A stretch of 64,000 nucleotides of DNA, from positions 5,208,001-5,272,000 of the forward strand of contig NC_026505.1 in the NCBI RefSeq assembly GCF_000182925.2, in the 5' to 3' direction. Within the stretch, counting starts at the first letter, position 1. Every line of letters begins with the position of its first letter. The position numbers were made by a program, and so were the translations under genes. Of this stretch, positions 10,909 to 23,147 are shown one piece after another. The notes below the pieces were generated by a model. It did no database searches, had not been told where the DNA came from, and worked only from the letters and a program-made list of their open reading frames with translations. Source of the DNA: Neurospora crassa OR74A. Taxonomy: Eukaryota > Ascomycota > Sordariomycetes > Sordariales > Sordariaceae.

Positions 10909-12645
10909 CTACGACGACGTCGACAGCGCCCGCAAGCCGTCCTCGGCTTGGGTCACGCCCTCTTCAAACTCGAGGCTCCTGCTCGTCTCAATGGCTTTTT
11001 CGAACAGTCGACGAGCCTCAGTGGCATTGCCGGTCAGACGAGCAATGCTGGCCAGGTTGCACAATGAGGTAGCGCAAGCCTGATCGCATTCGGGGGTCCG
11101 ATCATCACCCTTTGGCTCATTGGCGTGTTGTCGAGCGTTCTTTGCCCAGCGCTTGGCTGCCTCGAGATACGCAGTTCTTTTCTGGGCTGGTGTTGCGGAA
11201 GCCACTTCTTCACCCATGAGGGTATCCACTTGGCTTTGACCGGCAGGCATTATAGGGTGCTGCGCAAAGCAAGCGGCAATGTTGTTCACTGAAGGAAATT
11301 GTCAGCTTAGTTGTGCGCAAATATCCGCCACCGAGGATAATGCGTGGTGGAAACTTACTGATGGTAGCGCTGTGGCATTGGTGTTGGGACAAGCGAAGAG
11401 CTTGGAAGAAGAGCGGCAGAGCCAGGTGGAATTGCGACTTGGCCTCGTAGCTATGTCCCAAAGCTGCAATATTCAACATTAGCGCGTTGTGGACAGGTTG
11501 AGACTGTGAAACGAGGCGAGAAAACTGAGACCACTCACATTCCAAGGCACCGCCAATTTCCTCTGAACTCATCCACTTGCCTTCTCCCTCCTTGAGGCCC
11601 TCGACAGTCCGTCTACGGAGCTCGTTGAGAGCGGTTTCGACGGCCCAGATCAGGCGTTCGTGGGCCTCCTCGGGCTTGGCGAGGTAGAAGGAGTAGAGGT
11701 TGGCAAGCTTGACATTGATTCCAACAGCCTTGCCAAGAATGCGAGTCCGCCTGCCCCAGATGGTCTCGGGAGTTTCCTCCTGCTTGGACTCTTTAGCGGC
11801 GGCAGGCTGCTCAGTTGGATCCTGGGGCACCACAGGCGGTAGTAGTGATGGCGGGATCTTTCCTCCTTCCTTGACGCTCTTCTCCATGAGGTCAACCCAG
11901 CGCTTGCAGTCGCCCGAGAGATTCTCTAGCACCTTGACCGCGTTGTCGTAGCTCCCAATCTTCTCGAGCCAAGCCGCAAGCTCGATCTTGATGCCCATGA
12001 CTTCGTCAGAAAAGGTATCGAGGTGGAGTTCATCACACAGCTCAAGAGCCTGCTTCCAGTACTTGAGAGCCATCTGCTGGTCGGGATTGTAGTTGCTGTA
12101 GTACAATGCCCGGCGCAGAGCTTTTGCAATGGGAGGAGGGTATTTGGTGAACTGCTCTGAGTAGAAGTAGGTGAAGTAAACCCGAATGATATACACCATG
12201 ACAACAGCAAGTGCAGCAAGCCTGGATAACGATTAGCATCATGAAGAGGACAGGAATTAGCTCAAGTATATACGTACAAGACCAGAGCAAAGACCAGCTC
12301 TTCGGGGTTCTGACGAAGCATAGTCTTGAAGGTACCATTTCGGAAATTTCTCTTGAGACCACGGAGGTTTTCCACAGCAGCCCCAAGTATGAGACGAGGG
12401 ATCTGCGAGAGGGGAACGGGCTGGGGCTGAGGCGAGAACTTCTTGTTGGTGTTGTTCTTGTCGACCAACGTCCTCGATGTTGTTTGGAGGGAGCGACATT
12501 GTGGAGAAGTCACGGATCGATGGGCGACGAGAGGGCGAGCGTTGTGTATTTGGCCGCGCCTGATGAGCTCAAGACGAAGAAGAAGAGGGGATCCGGATGG
12601 TGAGCCGCGAAGGGATCCAGAAGCGGAAAGACGTGCGAGGGACAT
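10909..12645 (-). CDS. Mitochondrial TPR inner-membrane protein, MGR3-like, 511 aa
   Basis: Exons on the reverse strand are 12278-12645, 11539-12221, 11359-11463 and 10909-11288 (511 aa). Introns of 56, 75 and 70 bp use GTACGT, GTGAGT and GTAAGT donors. I chose the ATG at 12645 because it gives an Arg/Ser-rich presequence (MSLARLSASGSLRGSP) typical of mitochondrial import; an upstream in-frame ATG at 12789 is possible. One membrane helix lies at ~114-138 (EELVFALVLLAALAVVMVYI), joined across intron 1. The remainder is helical repeats with TPR-like spacing: ALKYWKQALELCDELHLDTF, KSQFHLALPLFFQALRLSQH, ATEARRLFEKAIETSRSLEF. This architecture matches yeast Mgr3, which with Mgr1 feeds substrates to the i-AAA protease Yme1 in the intermembrane space. 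The adaptor role is inferred from the family. A Pro/Glu-rich linker separates the repeat blocks. Confidence 0.85.
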
Positions 12646-13524
12646 GGCTGCGGCCCTCCAAGGTAGAGACGGGAGGCGTGCTGTGACAGGGACTGGACAG
12701 TGGGTTGTCCTCAAGTTCCTTCCTGAACGCTGACTGGAGCAGCGATATGCAAATGGGAGACGAGGAATGTCAATTAGAGCATGGGCCAAAGTACAAGATA
12801 GCGACCAGAAGAAATCTCATAGACGCTTCGTTAGAGCAATTCAATTTCTCATGCGTAGATTGGCCGAGATGTTGGATTGTCTATTTTTTTGAGGTGACGT
12901 TGAAAAAGACGGATGCATGGATGTCGTTTGAAGCTTTGGGGAGCTCCTTCCCGTCCATGCCCTGCTTGAGTGCTTGGCGACCTGGCGGACTGCTGTGGAC
13001 TTTCCCCCGCAGTGTGGTAACATGGGGAGACTCTGGGGGTCCACCCTCAGGTCTCCAACAGCCGTCGCCAACTGCAAGTCATCTTCTAACCCCTGTCCCT
13101 GCCTTTCTGTCCGCTCGTTCCTGCCGTTGCCGTTCCGAGGTTCAAGAACCCCCCCGGTCCGCCAGCGGCGTTCCAATGAAGCTTGGCGCTTCTCTTGTGG
13201 CCGAGTTCAGTTGACGCCGTGACCAAGAATTGCGTGCGACTGAGATTCAGATTGCTCTTTCCAAGAATCATCACCATTCAGCATTTTAGTACACAGAACT
13301 GTCAAGCTCTTGCCATTTTTTCACAGGTATGTTCACTTGAATTTTTCGGTCAGGGTAATTGCGATTTGCCGTTTATGTGGATGGGCTTATCACCGATGCC
13401 TTTTGGTTGACGAGTCCTCTTTCCACTTTGAAATGGCTACAAGAGCAATGAATGGCTTTTATGGTACATGTCACTGACGACAAAATCCAGTAACAAGGAA
13501 ATATTTTACCATTTTATCCTCACA
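12646..13524. other. Divergent promoter region, TPR gene / Dap1-like gene
   Basis: This 879-bp spacer separates two divergent genes and should carry both promoters. The half next to the Dap1-like gene has pyrimidine-rich leader sequence. A forward open frame at 12705-13214 shows no domain and is not called. Confidence 0.55.
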
Positions 13525-14149
13525 ATGTCCGGAAAGTTTGAGCCCAAGGTCCCTGTTCAGTTGAACCCTCCTAAGGACGACCCTATTTCCGTTGAGGAGT
13601 TGGCCAAGGCGAACGGTAAGACCTCACTCATCCACCCGGCCGTAGAGGCTCTCCTCACTTTTGATTCTTTCTCAGACAATGACACTGACAACAATCTTTG
13701 CCTCAGGTGCTGATGGTGGAAAGTGTTACGTTGCCATCAAGGGTATCGTCTACGACGTAACAGGCAACAAGGCGTACCAGCCTGGAGGATCTTATCACGG
13801 TATTTCTTTTACATCTTCTTGCGCCCCCTTTGAAATCTCGGCACCACCTCATTACGACATATCCCTTTTTGTCTACAAGTCACGCCGGTCAATATGTACC
13901 TTCGACGGCGAAAGCAAAGTCAGACAATATCATTGCTCGCTCATCGCTAACACCTGTCATGCTCCAGTATTCGCTGGCAAGGACGCCTCGCGCGCTCTCG
14001 GCAAGACTTCGACCAAGGCCGAGGATGTCAGGCCAGACTGGCAAGACCTTGATGACAAGGACAAGTCGACGCTTAACGACTGGATCACCTTCTTCTCCAA
14101 GCGCTACAATGTAGTGGGCAAGGTCGAGGGCGCAACCAACATGGAGTAA
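13525..14149 (+). CDS. dap1: Dap1/MAPR-family cytochrome-b5-like heme protein, 121 aa
   Basis: Three exons, 13525-13615, 13707-13799 and 13968-14149, encode 121 residues. Both introns interrupt after the first base of a codon, with donors GTAAGA and GTATTT. The start has a CACAATG context. After a ~28-residue N-terminus comes a complete cytochrome-b5-like fold of the membrane-associated progesterone receptor type: ISVEELAKANG, CYVAIKGIVYDVTGNKAY, then QPGGSYHVFAGKDASRALGK. The Tyr of KAYQPGG aligns with the heme-ligand Tyr of PGRMC1, and the b5 HPGG histidine is replaced, as in this family. In yeasts, Dap1 binds heme and supports P450 enzymes of sterol synthesis (Erg11) and damage resistance; the same role here is inferred. 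No N-terminal membrane anchor is present, so the product is probably soluble or peripheral. Confidence 0.93.
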
Positions 14150-15850
14150 GAACTACGTCTGGATATATGAATACATGTTTCGGTTTTGCTCTCGTCATCC
14201 TTTTCTGAAGTTTCACATTCTCACCTGCTAGTAGTAATAGCTCGATACCCTCTTCAAGTTACCCTGGCTCAAAGCTGTGAAATACATTCAGCTAGAAGTA
14301 AAGATTCGGCTTCAAGCTGTACTGTAGCTGACACTAGGTCAATCCGCAACCCTCTCAAGTTTATTCTGGCGATGCTTTTTATAACCCCGGCCGAAGCCGC
14401 GAATTTTCCCCGCAAAGCCTACAAATCTCCCATGAAGCCCGTCACAATGCTGGATACATCGATTCACATGTTTGATATCATAATGATAAGCTCAGTTCAG
14501 TTGGTGCTACCATTTGTTCATTCAATCCCATCCACTTTAACTCCTACACAACAAGTTGCTTCTTTCTGCCACAGTCGCTGAACAACAATCGATGAGTCCC
14601 TTTTCTTGCCCGCGTCCTTGCATGAACAAATTAGTTTCCCGTCTCGTGGTGGCACGCCCAGCCGGTAACTAGTGGCGTACGCCAAAGGAGTTTCCCGCTG
14701 TCAAAATCCTAGTGCAGGTCACACAGGTGGTGTGCCCTTCCGCTTTCTCGTGCGTCACCAGCCTTTTGCTATTCTCACGGCTTTGCGGTAGGAGGCGCTT
14801 CTATTTCGCATTCCTTGTGGGAAAATATTCCGGCCGTTCTGCGAGTCTTCTGGGCGGACGGGATGAAGTCTTGCCTGTCCTCCGTCTCTTAACTGATTTT
14901 TTCAACACTTCGATGCTTCATTAGTGCAGCGTCCCCTTGATAAAAGAAACCGAAAAGGGGCTCTATCCTGATATCTTGCAGCTACAAAACACCACATATA
15001 TATAAATTGATCATGGCATCGTGTCGAGCCAAGCAGCCGTATGACCTCCCAACGGCCGGGGCATTTCAATGCACCCACCCAGACCGTGGCGGGCGCTGTA
15101 ATGTAATGTACTGTACTTCCAACACCACAAGAGTGATCCTGTGTAGCAAGGAGCTCTTTGGCAAAAACTTAAGTATCATCAGATTGATTCTAATTTTCTA
15201 CCTCTACCTCAATATTAACCTAGATAGAAAAACGCAGTGTTTCTTGTTTTTCTTCACTCACATCATCAAATGAACCGGACAAAAATAATCTCCGGGCTCG
15301 ACGTAGCGAAGACGGTGAAAATCTTTTCATATATATATAAGTATACCATCAAGTCACACAAGTCCGCAACTCTTGCCTGTTAATCACAGGGAACAGGCGG
15401 GAACCGCAGTCCTATCAACATCTGGTGGCTTCCCCGGCCTTTCTTGTGACGAACATCACTGCAATTTAAGTGATGTCGGAAAATCTTATTTTCCCCTCCG
15501 ATCCCCCTTCCGCTCCCTTTTTTTCTTCTCTTTTTTTCTTTTGTTTTCTCGTTTTTCTCCCTCCTTTTATTTCTTTTTTTTTCCTTTTTTTTTTTTTTTC
15601 CTGAGGGGGTTTCTCCCATGATTTTTCGTTAACACAATGTCCGGTTCACGAGTTTTACATCGCCGCCGCATTACCCTGAACTTCACTGAGTCAACAATGT
15701 TCTGCTCATTCGATTCACCCTGTCCCTCGATCCCATTGCTTATCATATTATGAGTTGTATAGCAGGGCTCTGATATCTGTGTATCTCTGATGTCAGTAGA
15801 TGTTAGTCCATAATAATAAACACTTCACAATGACACGCACTGGACATGCG

Positions 15851-15887
<37 letters not shown>

Positions 15888-16132
15888 CTCCTCATTGCGC
15901 ATATAAACCCAACCTGATTCTATAACTTCCACTCATACATATATTCCCTTCTACTATCCAGTGTGCCTCCATTAACATCAACAGCCCCAAAATGGTATCT
16001 TGTTCCCTAACCATCATCGTAATGACTGACATATGATTCCCCATAAACATTCTCTCATCCCCCCCCCTCCGGAACCCCTTCAACCTCATTACTAGATACT
16101 TACAAAATAGCCACCGCATCTCCCCCGTACCT
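14150..16132. other. Intergenic; poly-T and pyrimidine tracts
   Basis: No supported gene. It holds short TATATATA stretches near 14995-15003 and 15331-15339, a T/C-rich tract at about 15500-15600, and a pure run of 35 T at 15853-15887. The distal part is the 3' side of the reverse gene at 16133. Confidence 0.5.
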
Positions 16133-16405
16133 CTAGTACTGCTGATACTGTTCTTGATACCCCTGCTGGTGTCCCTGACCTTGCTGCCCTTGGTCGTTTC
16201 CCATATGCATACCTTGCCCCGCCGCTGCCGCCGCTTGTGCCCTGTTCACACACTCACTGCACGGATACGTCTGGTCCCAGACATCCCGGAGCTTCTTGAC
16301 GTAATGACACTCCTTGTAGGGGTCGTTGCGCGCGCGGTGGCAGTAAGCTTTGAGACGGAACGTGGAGTGTCCACAGGTGAAGACGAATTCGTCAAAGTCA
16401 CACAT
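16133..16405 (-). CDS. Small Cys/His-rich conserved-type protein, 90 aa
   Basis: A single reverse-strand frame of 90 codons starts at an ATG preceded by A-rich sequence (AAAAAGATG). It has MCDFDEFVFTCGHSTFRLKA, then YCHRARNDPYKECHYVKKLR, then TYPCSECVNRAQ. Cys and His occur as C-x-H, C-H, C-x-H and C-x2-C, a pattern that could coordinate zinc. The last ~35 residues are Gln/Gly-rich (QGQQGQGHQQGYQEQYQQY) and look disordered. From memory, small fungal proteins share the CDFxEFVFxCGHSxxRLxxYCHxARN style of start, which supports a real gene, but no function is known to me. The upstream region is rich in GTGGTG repeats. Confidence 0.6.
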   Translation of the reverse strand: MCDFDEFVFTCGHSTFRLKAYCHRARNDPYKECHYVKKLRDVWDQTYPCSECVNRAQAAAAAGQGMHMGNDQGQQGQGHQQGYQEQYQQY

Positions 16406-17321
16406 CTTTTTTTGTGTGGGGGCTGAGGTTGAGCGGTTGTGGTGCTGGTGGTAGTGGTAGTGGTGGTAGAGTGGTTTGCCTTTAGCTGGGGGTAACGATT
16501 AGTTTTAGTCTGTGGCGAAATGTCTAGCTAAATGCTTGGGGGGGGCGCGTTATTGGAATTACCTGTTGTATATATTGTGCTAGCGCCTGTGAAGTGTCTT
16601 TATAGGTCGTGAATTATGTGAATCTTGAGCTTGGGATTTTGATAGCGTGGGAACTGAAAGTATTCAGGTGATAGGAGTGTTTCGAGTTTTTGAGAGGCCT
16701 GAAATCCTAGCAGGAATCGTTGATCTGGAGGTCCAAGTGTGTGCTGATAGATGATCAGACGTTTCAAAGGTGAGCACCACGGGGGATCTTTATACTCAGA
16801 TCTGGCAGACTTGTATACAGACCTGGGCACAGTCTCGCAAGCTGCCAGAATGGAGGTAATCATGGCCGTTGTGCACAACGTGCGCAGGGTATATCGAATG
16901 TGTAGACAAACATCTCTGTGCGAACATTCGCCTTGATCCCAGAACAATTATTGCTCATGCCAAGTCATTAGCAGCCAGAGAGCGTGGATCTGTGATGTTG
17001 GTGGTTGATTTGAGAAAAGAAGAAAAGGGGGAATATCGAGTATGTTCAGCCCCGTGGGTGACAGATCATATATTTGTTCTGTTGTTGTCAAGCTGGCGGT
17101 CATGACGATTCGGCAGAGCCTTTGCTGTGGCTTGACGATAATGGCGCTTGTTCATTGATAGTACGTTGCAAGAAGACAGCCTAGGCGGTATAGTATGATT
17201 CACTGCAAGCAAAGCACATCGCGTCTCACAAAACAGTGGTCAACACCTGCAGCGGTACAAGACAAACATTTTTTTGGTACGTGGGGGTTGAGTGAGCTTC
17301 CCGAAATATCAAGCTACGTTC
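16406..17321. other. Intergenic, no supported gene
   Basis: This lies between two reverse-strand genes. It starts with GGT-repeat-rich sequence, likely the 5' leader or promoter of the 16133 gene. A run of G at 16540-16545 is the only compositional feature. Short frames in both strands carry no recognisable domain. Confidence 0.45.
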
Positions 17322-17949
17322 TCAGATTCGAGTTTCCAGTGGAGATCGGTGCATGTCGTTGGTTCTTTGAGCGATATGAGGCCATGACATGCAAGACATC
17401 GTCACAAATACGAACGGCTTTTTGCCATTAGCGGAAGACCAATCGTTCATAGTAAAGGATACGGTCGGTTGGTCGTACTTCAGCCCCTTCGGCCCTGGTA
17501 TCGACCAGTACAGGAATAACCACGTCGCCCAGATTGCCCTGTATCTCTTGTGACTGCTCGTTTGGAGCTCAAGTCTGGCCATCACGTCCACCAACCGCTT
17601 TGGTACATAAGACTCGCACTCGGAACCATCGTATATATACCCGGTGACGGCCCTGTCCGCCGGCCCGCTGCGGTTGGCGCTTGGGAAGATCGTGGACAAG
17701 CCATCGGAACCGAGGATCATGGTGAGGATGTCAGGACTCCCTGTGATGAGCAAACAAACACGCTGCAGCCAATCATTGAAGGGTGAGTTGGGTGCACTCA
17801 AGCGACTACGCTCCTGATTTGTATGTCACCTGCGTGAAGCTGTGTGCTAGGACCTCCGGGGATGTTCCGAGAATGCTGAAGCTGGCGGCGGCTCCACGGA
17901 CCGGGTAGCTGGTGTCCCCGTTGACAGGCAGCAGAGTGGTAGCAAACAT
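17322..17949 (-). CDS. Tentative two-exon hypothetical protein, 186 aa
   Basis: Exon 1 is 17830-17949 and exon 2 is 17322-17762 on the reverse strand, giving 186 residues. The 67-bp intron starts GTGACA and ends CTGCAG, and removing it joins HSFTQ to RVCLLITGSPDILTMILGSD in one frame. The residue mix on both sides of the junction looks protein-like, which is the main support. The start codon is uncertain: the frame stays open upstream of the chosen ATG and a nearby frame (18077 downward) also looks coding, so an extra 5' exon is possible. No domain, signal peptide or membrane helix is recognised. A forward-strand intron-like signal (GTAAGT at 17970) in the same place is probably coincidence. 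Confidence 0.38.
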
Positions 17950-19508
17950 TGTCCGAGAGCGGTTTAGTGGTAAGTCCCCTTGTGGAAGAGGAAGTCCGGG
18001 GACTTGCGGATTGTGGTTTGGAGTTTGGCGTGCAGCAGGTCTGACAGCTGGTCCAGGTTACACAGCAGCAGCTTGATGAGTATCATCCAAATCCACCAGA
18101 GAAGAGACGAAATTCCCCATGCAAGTATCCGTCTCAAAGAAAGAAGTCCGACGTGCCCTGTTCCAGCACCTGTTTGTGATGCCAGAGCTGTTCGTCACGC
18201 AAGTGGCTTGCTGGCTCGCGTGAACTTGTGGTTTGGTTCTTGATCCGAGGTAGGTAAAGGGGGCTCAGCAAGGACTATTGACAAGCTGATGTGTGCGTTC
18301 GTCATCTCTGGCGTCGTTTGCCAACGAAATCAACGTTTCTTATGATGAGCAGGGGAATCAAGTCATGGTTGGTAGAAGCTGAGAAGAGAACGGTCATTGA
18401 ATTCACAGTTTGATATCGTAGACAGCATGTCGAGGGGTGAAGAATGGTGATACTTTCTTCAATACTAGTGCCGTGAATAAGATTGAGAAAAAATTGCGTG
18501 AATATCGGCAGTAGAAGGCTTGGTTGGTCTTTCCAATCAGGTTATGAAGGCACCCATTGCTCGACATTCCCATTACAACCCCTGGCACATTCCTCCCAAG
18601 AATGGAAGGAGAATGGCCTTGGCCGCGCTGGTCAGGCAGGCGCTAACCCCGCATTCAACATCAATCATTGACAGCATCTTGATTTCACCTTCCTGCTCAG
18701 CCTCACATTATTAGGCAGGTGCAACTGGATATTTCTAGTGTTTGATCTAGGTAGGTACCTAGCAAATCACCCCGGCTGACTTGCTCATTCAAACAAATAA
18801 ACAGAAGGCGACAAGAAGCGCTCCTTGCGCCTACCTGAGTTGCCAAACGTCCCTGTTCTCCAAAGAATTTGAACGAAGCTAATGGAAGCAATCGCTTGAA
18901 ATCCTCAGTAGGGACTTCTTCTTCAACATGAGCGTGAGAACCTAACTCAGTTTGTCTCGGAGCAGTGACGATACCTCCAAGTCAGCAGCGGCGGCACCAG
19001 ACGACGAGCCCCCGATATACTATATGGTCATTCCATGTGGGAAGATTCCATCTCCAAGATCTTAGGACTTGACCAAGATTCCAAATTGGTTGCAATCGTG
19101 AAATGAGTTAATCACCCACAAGTGCTCCTTCGCGTGATGTCACCGTTAGTACCAGAGCGACAACAGTCCAGCAAGGTTTGAAGCGGGGAGTTGGAAGCCA
19201 CCATGCAGCACAAGGCTTTGTCAGAGAATCTGGTGACCATAAACATGATGTACCTATTGTCATCAAGTACCTAGCAGTTGGAGATGTTGAGCACTTACAG
19301 TTCGATAGGAAGGCCAACTTCGAAATTCCACGTCCGCCTCCACACATGCTTTTGCAAAGATTCAAGATATTGTTCGGTGACCGTATGACAATGGGAATTC
19401 AAGATTAGTACCGAAGGGTGGGGATTATAATTGCAGCATTAAATAAGTGTGAGGAAGAGGTGATTGATCGTTCCGTAAACAAGAACGATAACGAGGGGAC
19501 CCAGTAAC
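17950..19508. other. Intergenic up to the mobile-element nest
   Basis: Ordinary base composition with no supported gene. Short frames near 19108-19408 on both strands overlap each other and have no splice partners. The AT-rich block starts abruptly after 19530. Confidence 0.45.
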
Positions 19509-19510
19509 TA

Positions 19511-19560
19511 CCATAGCGCGCCACCTGCATTTGTAAAAATGGTCTTGGAGATAATCCTAC
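19511..19560. repeat. Left terminal inverted repeat
   Basis: The first 15 bases match the right end perfectly in inverse orientation, followed by a diverged match with one or two indels. The next bases continue into the AT-rich arm. Confidence 0.7.
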
Positions 19561-20114
19561 TGCGAGTGGATTCTTTTCTTATAGAGAGAAGGTTTTATAA
19601 TGTGAAAATCATATTGGACATAATCGCTTAACTAAAATAATAAAATCAAGAGAAATAGCTTATGTATAAAATATATTATACCTAAAAATCATCTTCAGGA
19701 CTATTTTAAATAAAATAAATTTTTATATAGTAGGATAATCTTAGTAATTAGGATTATTTTACCCTAATTATAGAAGCGTTTAATATATTAAAATCATATT
19801 AATATAATGAATATAGGTCTTATTTTATTTTATATTTTGCTAATTTCCCCATTTAATAAATTGTTAATTTAATAAATACTTTCTTCGAGTAAAATTTTAC
19901 ACTTGTACTTCTTATATTAATATAAAATTTTCCAAATATATTTTCTTATAGTAATTTTACACTAATATTCTATAATAACCTTTAAACTTTTACAATTATA
20001 GTTTCCTAATATATATAGTTATTTATAAAGGCTTAAAGTTATATCTTATTATCTATACTTAATATTAAACTCTCTCTTTATAACTGGAAAAAAATAAACT
20101 TTTTCTTCAGAAAT

Positions 20115-20200
20115 AACTATTTGGCTTAGTAGCTAAGTAATTAATGAAGTAGTTCTTCATTATTAGATCCGTGTTCGATTCCTTGTTGTAGTCAACATTT
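20115..20200 (+). other. tRNA-like / pol III promoter-like sequence in element arm
   Basis: TGGCTTAGTAGC at about 20122 resembles a pol III A box, and GTGTTCGATTCC at 20171 resembles a B box about 50 bp later. Between them is a hairpin, ATGAA-GTAGTTC-TTCAT, with a 7-nt loop like an anticodon arm. The acceptor stem does not pair well and extra bases separate the arms, so it is not a working tRNA. A RIP-damaged tRNA-derived segment (SINE-like) is one explanation; chance is another. Confidence 0.3.
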
Positions 20201-20256
20201 TTGGATATACTCTTATATATACTTAAATTTATTTGGAAAAAAAAATCTAGTATTAA

Positions 20257-20576
20257 TGATAGGGTAACCTAGGTGCTTCCAAATACCACGATGTAATGGG
20301 TGTAATACGTAGTATTAGAAGTAAAAGAAGAAGATAATAGAGGAAGAAAGGCGTAGCCGAAGGCCGCCCCGTACGGGAATCCCTTTATAGGAATTCCCTT
20401 ATCTTATCGCTAGAGCGCAACTAATCTACAACTCCTACAACCGGGCGAACCGGGTACGTACTAAGGTACGTACCTAAGTATACTAATACCTCCATCGGGG
20501 GTAGGCATAGCTATAAGCTGTACCTAATTTAATTTAATTAATTAATTTAATTATATATACGATACTTCCCGTATCA
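20257..20576 (-). repeat. LTR (3' copy in element orientation)
   Basis: This 320-bp LTR begins TGATAGGG and ends GTATCA on the given strand. It is more AT-shifted in its second half than the other copy. The partner is 28536-28855. Confidence 0.92.
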
Positions 20577-21683
20577 AATCCTAGGGCTACAAAGAGAATA
20601 CTATTATCTTTAATAGTATTATACCTAATAGGAATAACCTTACTTCTTTCTCAATCGTAAAGAGCATCTTCGTTCCTTCGTATCTATACAATCTTTCTCG
20701 TTTATAAAGCAAACGTATCGTTACCTATCTATATATAAATAGGCTACTCCCTACTCTCGTTTATTTAACCTATATTTCTAATAATCCTCTATAAACTCCT
20801 TAGTTTAGCCTAAATCCTCAGTATCCTTCCAATAATTATTATAATAACTATATCCTTTCTATTTAATATAATACTAAAACTTCCTATCGACCTATTTATA
20901 AGTAGCAATCTTTTCCAATTTATATTAGGGATCTTTCCCTACCTCGGAATCCAAACCGCTTTAAGAATCTTCCACTAATCCCAATAGGGGGGCCAATCGG
21001 CCGAATAAATCCTTATCCTACAGAACGGGCTTAAAATAGGCTACCGAAATAATTAAATAAATCTTTATACTTGGGGGTAAATCGAATTTATACGTAAGAC
21101 GCCCGACTTTCTAAATAATAATAAATAATCCGGAACATTATTATAAAATTTTATATGAAAGTTGGCCTAATAAATAGTATCTATAATTTAACTTAAAGAA
21201 TATTCTATCCCCTACCTTTAAGTTAACCTATTAGTAGTTAAAATTGTAGCGAATCTTAATATTAGTAATAATAAAGTCTATAGCTAATTATACTTCCTAT
21301 TAGATATAGTCGCATACTGCGGAATTATCTTCAAATTTATAAAGGGAATTATTATAAACGTTTATAGCAATATCAATTAATCCTAATAATTTATAGCCGA
21401 AAAGGTATTTATATAGCAATACTTTAATATTTTCAATAAATACGCTATTAAAGTTCTATTAGAGCGAAGGAATAATTAGAAACTAATTATAACCAAACTC
21501 GTAATAAAAAGTATAGAATTTAATAACAATTTCGACTATTTAATTCTTTCGTTCTACTACGCTATTACTTAAGGGGTAATATACAATTATTATAAGGAGT
21601 TTAATACCTATAGTTATCCATATTCCTTTCTAGTAAATTAATATAAATTTATAATCGCAATTAAAAATAATATTAATTAAAAA

Positions 21684-22130
21684 TCCCCAATTATATAGTA
21701 GGAACATCCGGATAGTAATAATACCCTATTCCTCAACAATATACTTTTTATAATCCGGAATTAATAGAAATCGCTTCAACGTTTTATCTATAATAGGCAT
21801 TAGAATATTAAAAGTACTATAATTAAATATTTACCAAAGGGTATCTTTTAAAAATACTTTAGGGAGTCCAATAATAAAATCAAAGGAAATAATATATATA
21901 GAAAACACTTCCTCTAACTTAATTAATTAATAGTCGCCGATAAGTAATTCACAATCCGTCTAATTAAATTAGCAAACTAGGCAATACTCTAAATATTGCC
22001 TCACCAATCTAGTCTTATTTAGAAAAGACACTCCCTACAATTCGTACATTATTCGGTTTCAACCGAAATAATATTTACTATTATAAGCTACCTCTAATAT
22101 ATTTTTCATAAACTTATAGGGAATATAAAG
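21684..22130 (-). pseudogene. Retrotransposon integrase remnant
   Basis: A reverse-strand frame with several stops still shows the integrase zinc-binding and core layout: a stretch with MYEL and VSFLNKTRLVRQYLEYCLVC, then FDFIIGLPKVFLKDTLW, LMPIIDKTLKRFLLIP and finally LLYNWG. These correspond to the family's KTRLV...CPxC, the DFI..LP start of the DDE core and the TDK..KR strand. The downstream catalytic Asp/Glu could not be placed. Stops such as TGA and TAG at positions where the family has Trp, Arg or Gln fit C-to-T or G-to-A change. It lies 3' of the RT remnant in the element's direction. Confidence 0.75.
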
Positions 22131-23147
22131 ATTCTTAGTACCGTTAGCTTATTAATTATAAATAAAATTATTATATATAAAGAAAGGGTAGCCGGATTTA
22201 GAAAAAATAATATCGCCGTCCTTAATAACCCTCTTACATTACTTAAAATATTCTATAATCTTAGTAAATTTCCTATCTAAAGTATAAACGGCCGTATATT
22301 CCTTACGGAACTTTAAATCTATTAATACCTTAAAAAAAACGTACTAAACATTATCTAAATAAGTTACTATATCTTTTAAATAATTTACTATATCTTCCTA
22401 AATATTATCTAGAATAAATACCCCATCCGGATTTCCTAAATCGCTAATAACTTTTAAACAACTTAGAGCATCCAATATAAAATTAAATTTACTAAGTATA
22501 TAAAAAACTTTTAATTTATAATTAGAAAAGTAAATAGATATATTAATTAGCCTCTAATTAACACAATCGGTCGAAGTCGTACGTAAAGAGGTTTATTCAA
22601 CAATACCCTTTATAATTAAGTAGTCGGTTAATACAATTATTAGAAAATTATAAAAATAAAACTACGTACGAAGCTTCTTAACGGCCCAAACAAAGTAGGC
22701 TACCTCTAACTCCGAAGGTCTGTAACGGATTTTAACTTTAGTAAGGACCTTACTAAAAAATATAATAGGAAGGACTTAAGAGGAAGGGATATAGCTACCT
22801 TCTATCTATTTAATACCCCCTTTTAAATAAAAAAATATAGCGCTAAAGCCTCGTTCGAAAGAACCATCGATTTACAAAAAGGCTTATACTATAGGGTCTA
22901 AATAGTATAAAATAGTAGGATCCTTACAAATTAATTACTATAGGACTTTAAATACAATTATCTCAATTAGAATTAGGGTATAATAAATCTTTACGCAATA
23001 AATAATATATTTCGCTAATTTTCTTATTTCTACCTTTCCTAATTTACGTCCCTCAGCCAAAAGATTAACCTTACAATTCTAAAGCAATTCAACGAATTAA
23101 ATATAGTAGGCAATAAAGTAGTGCAAAAATCCAATACTATTAATATA

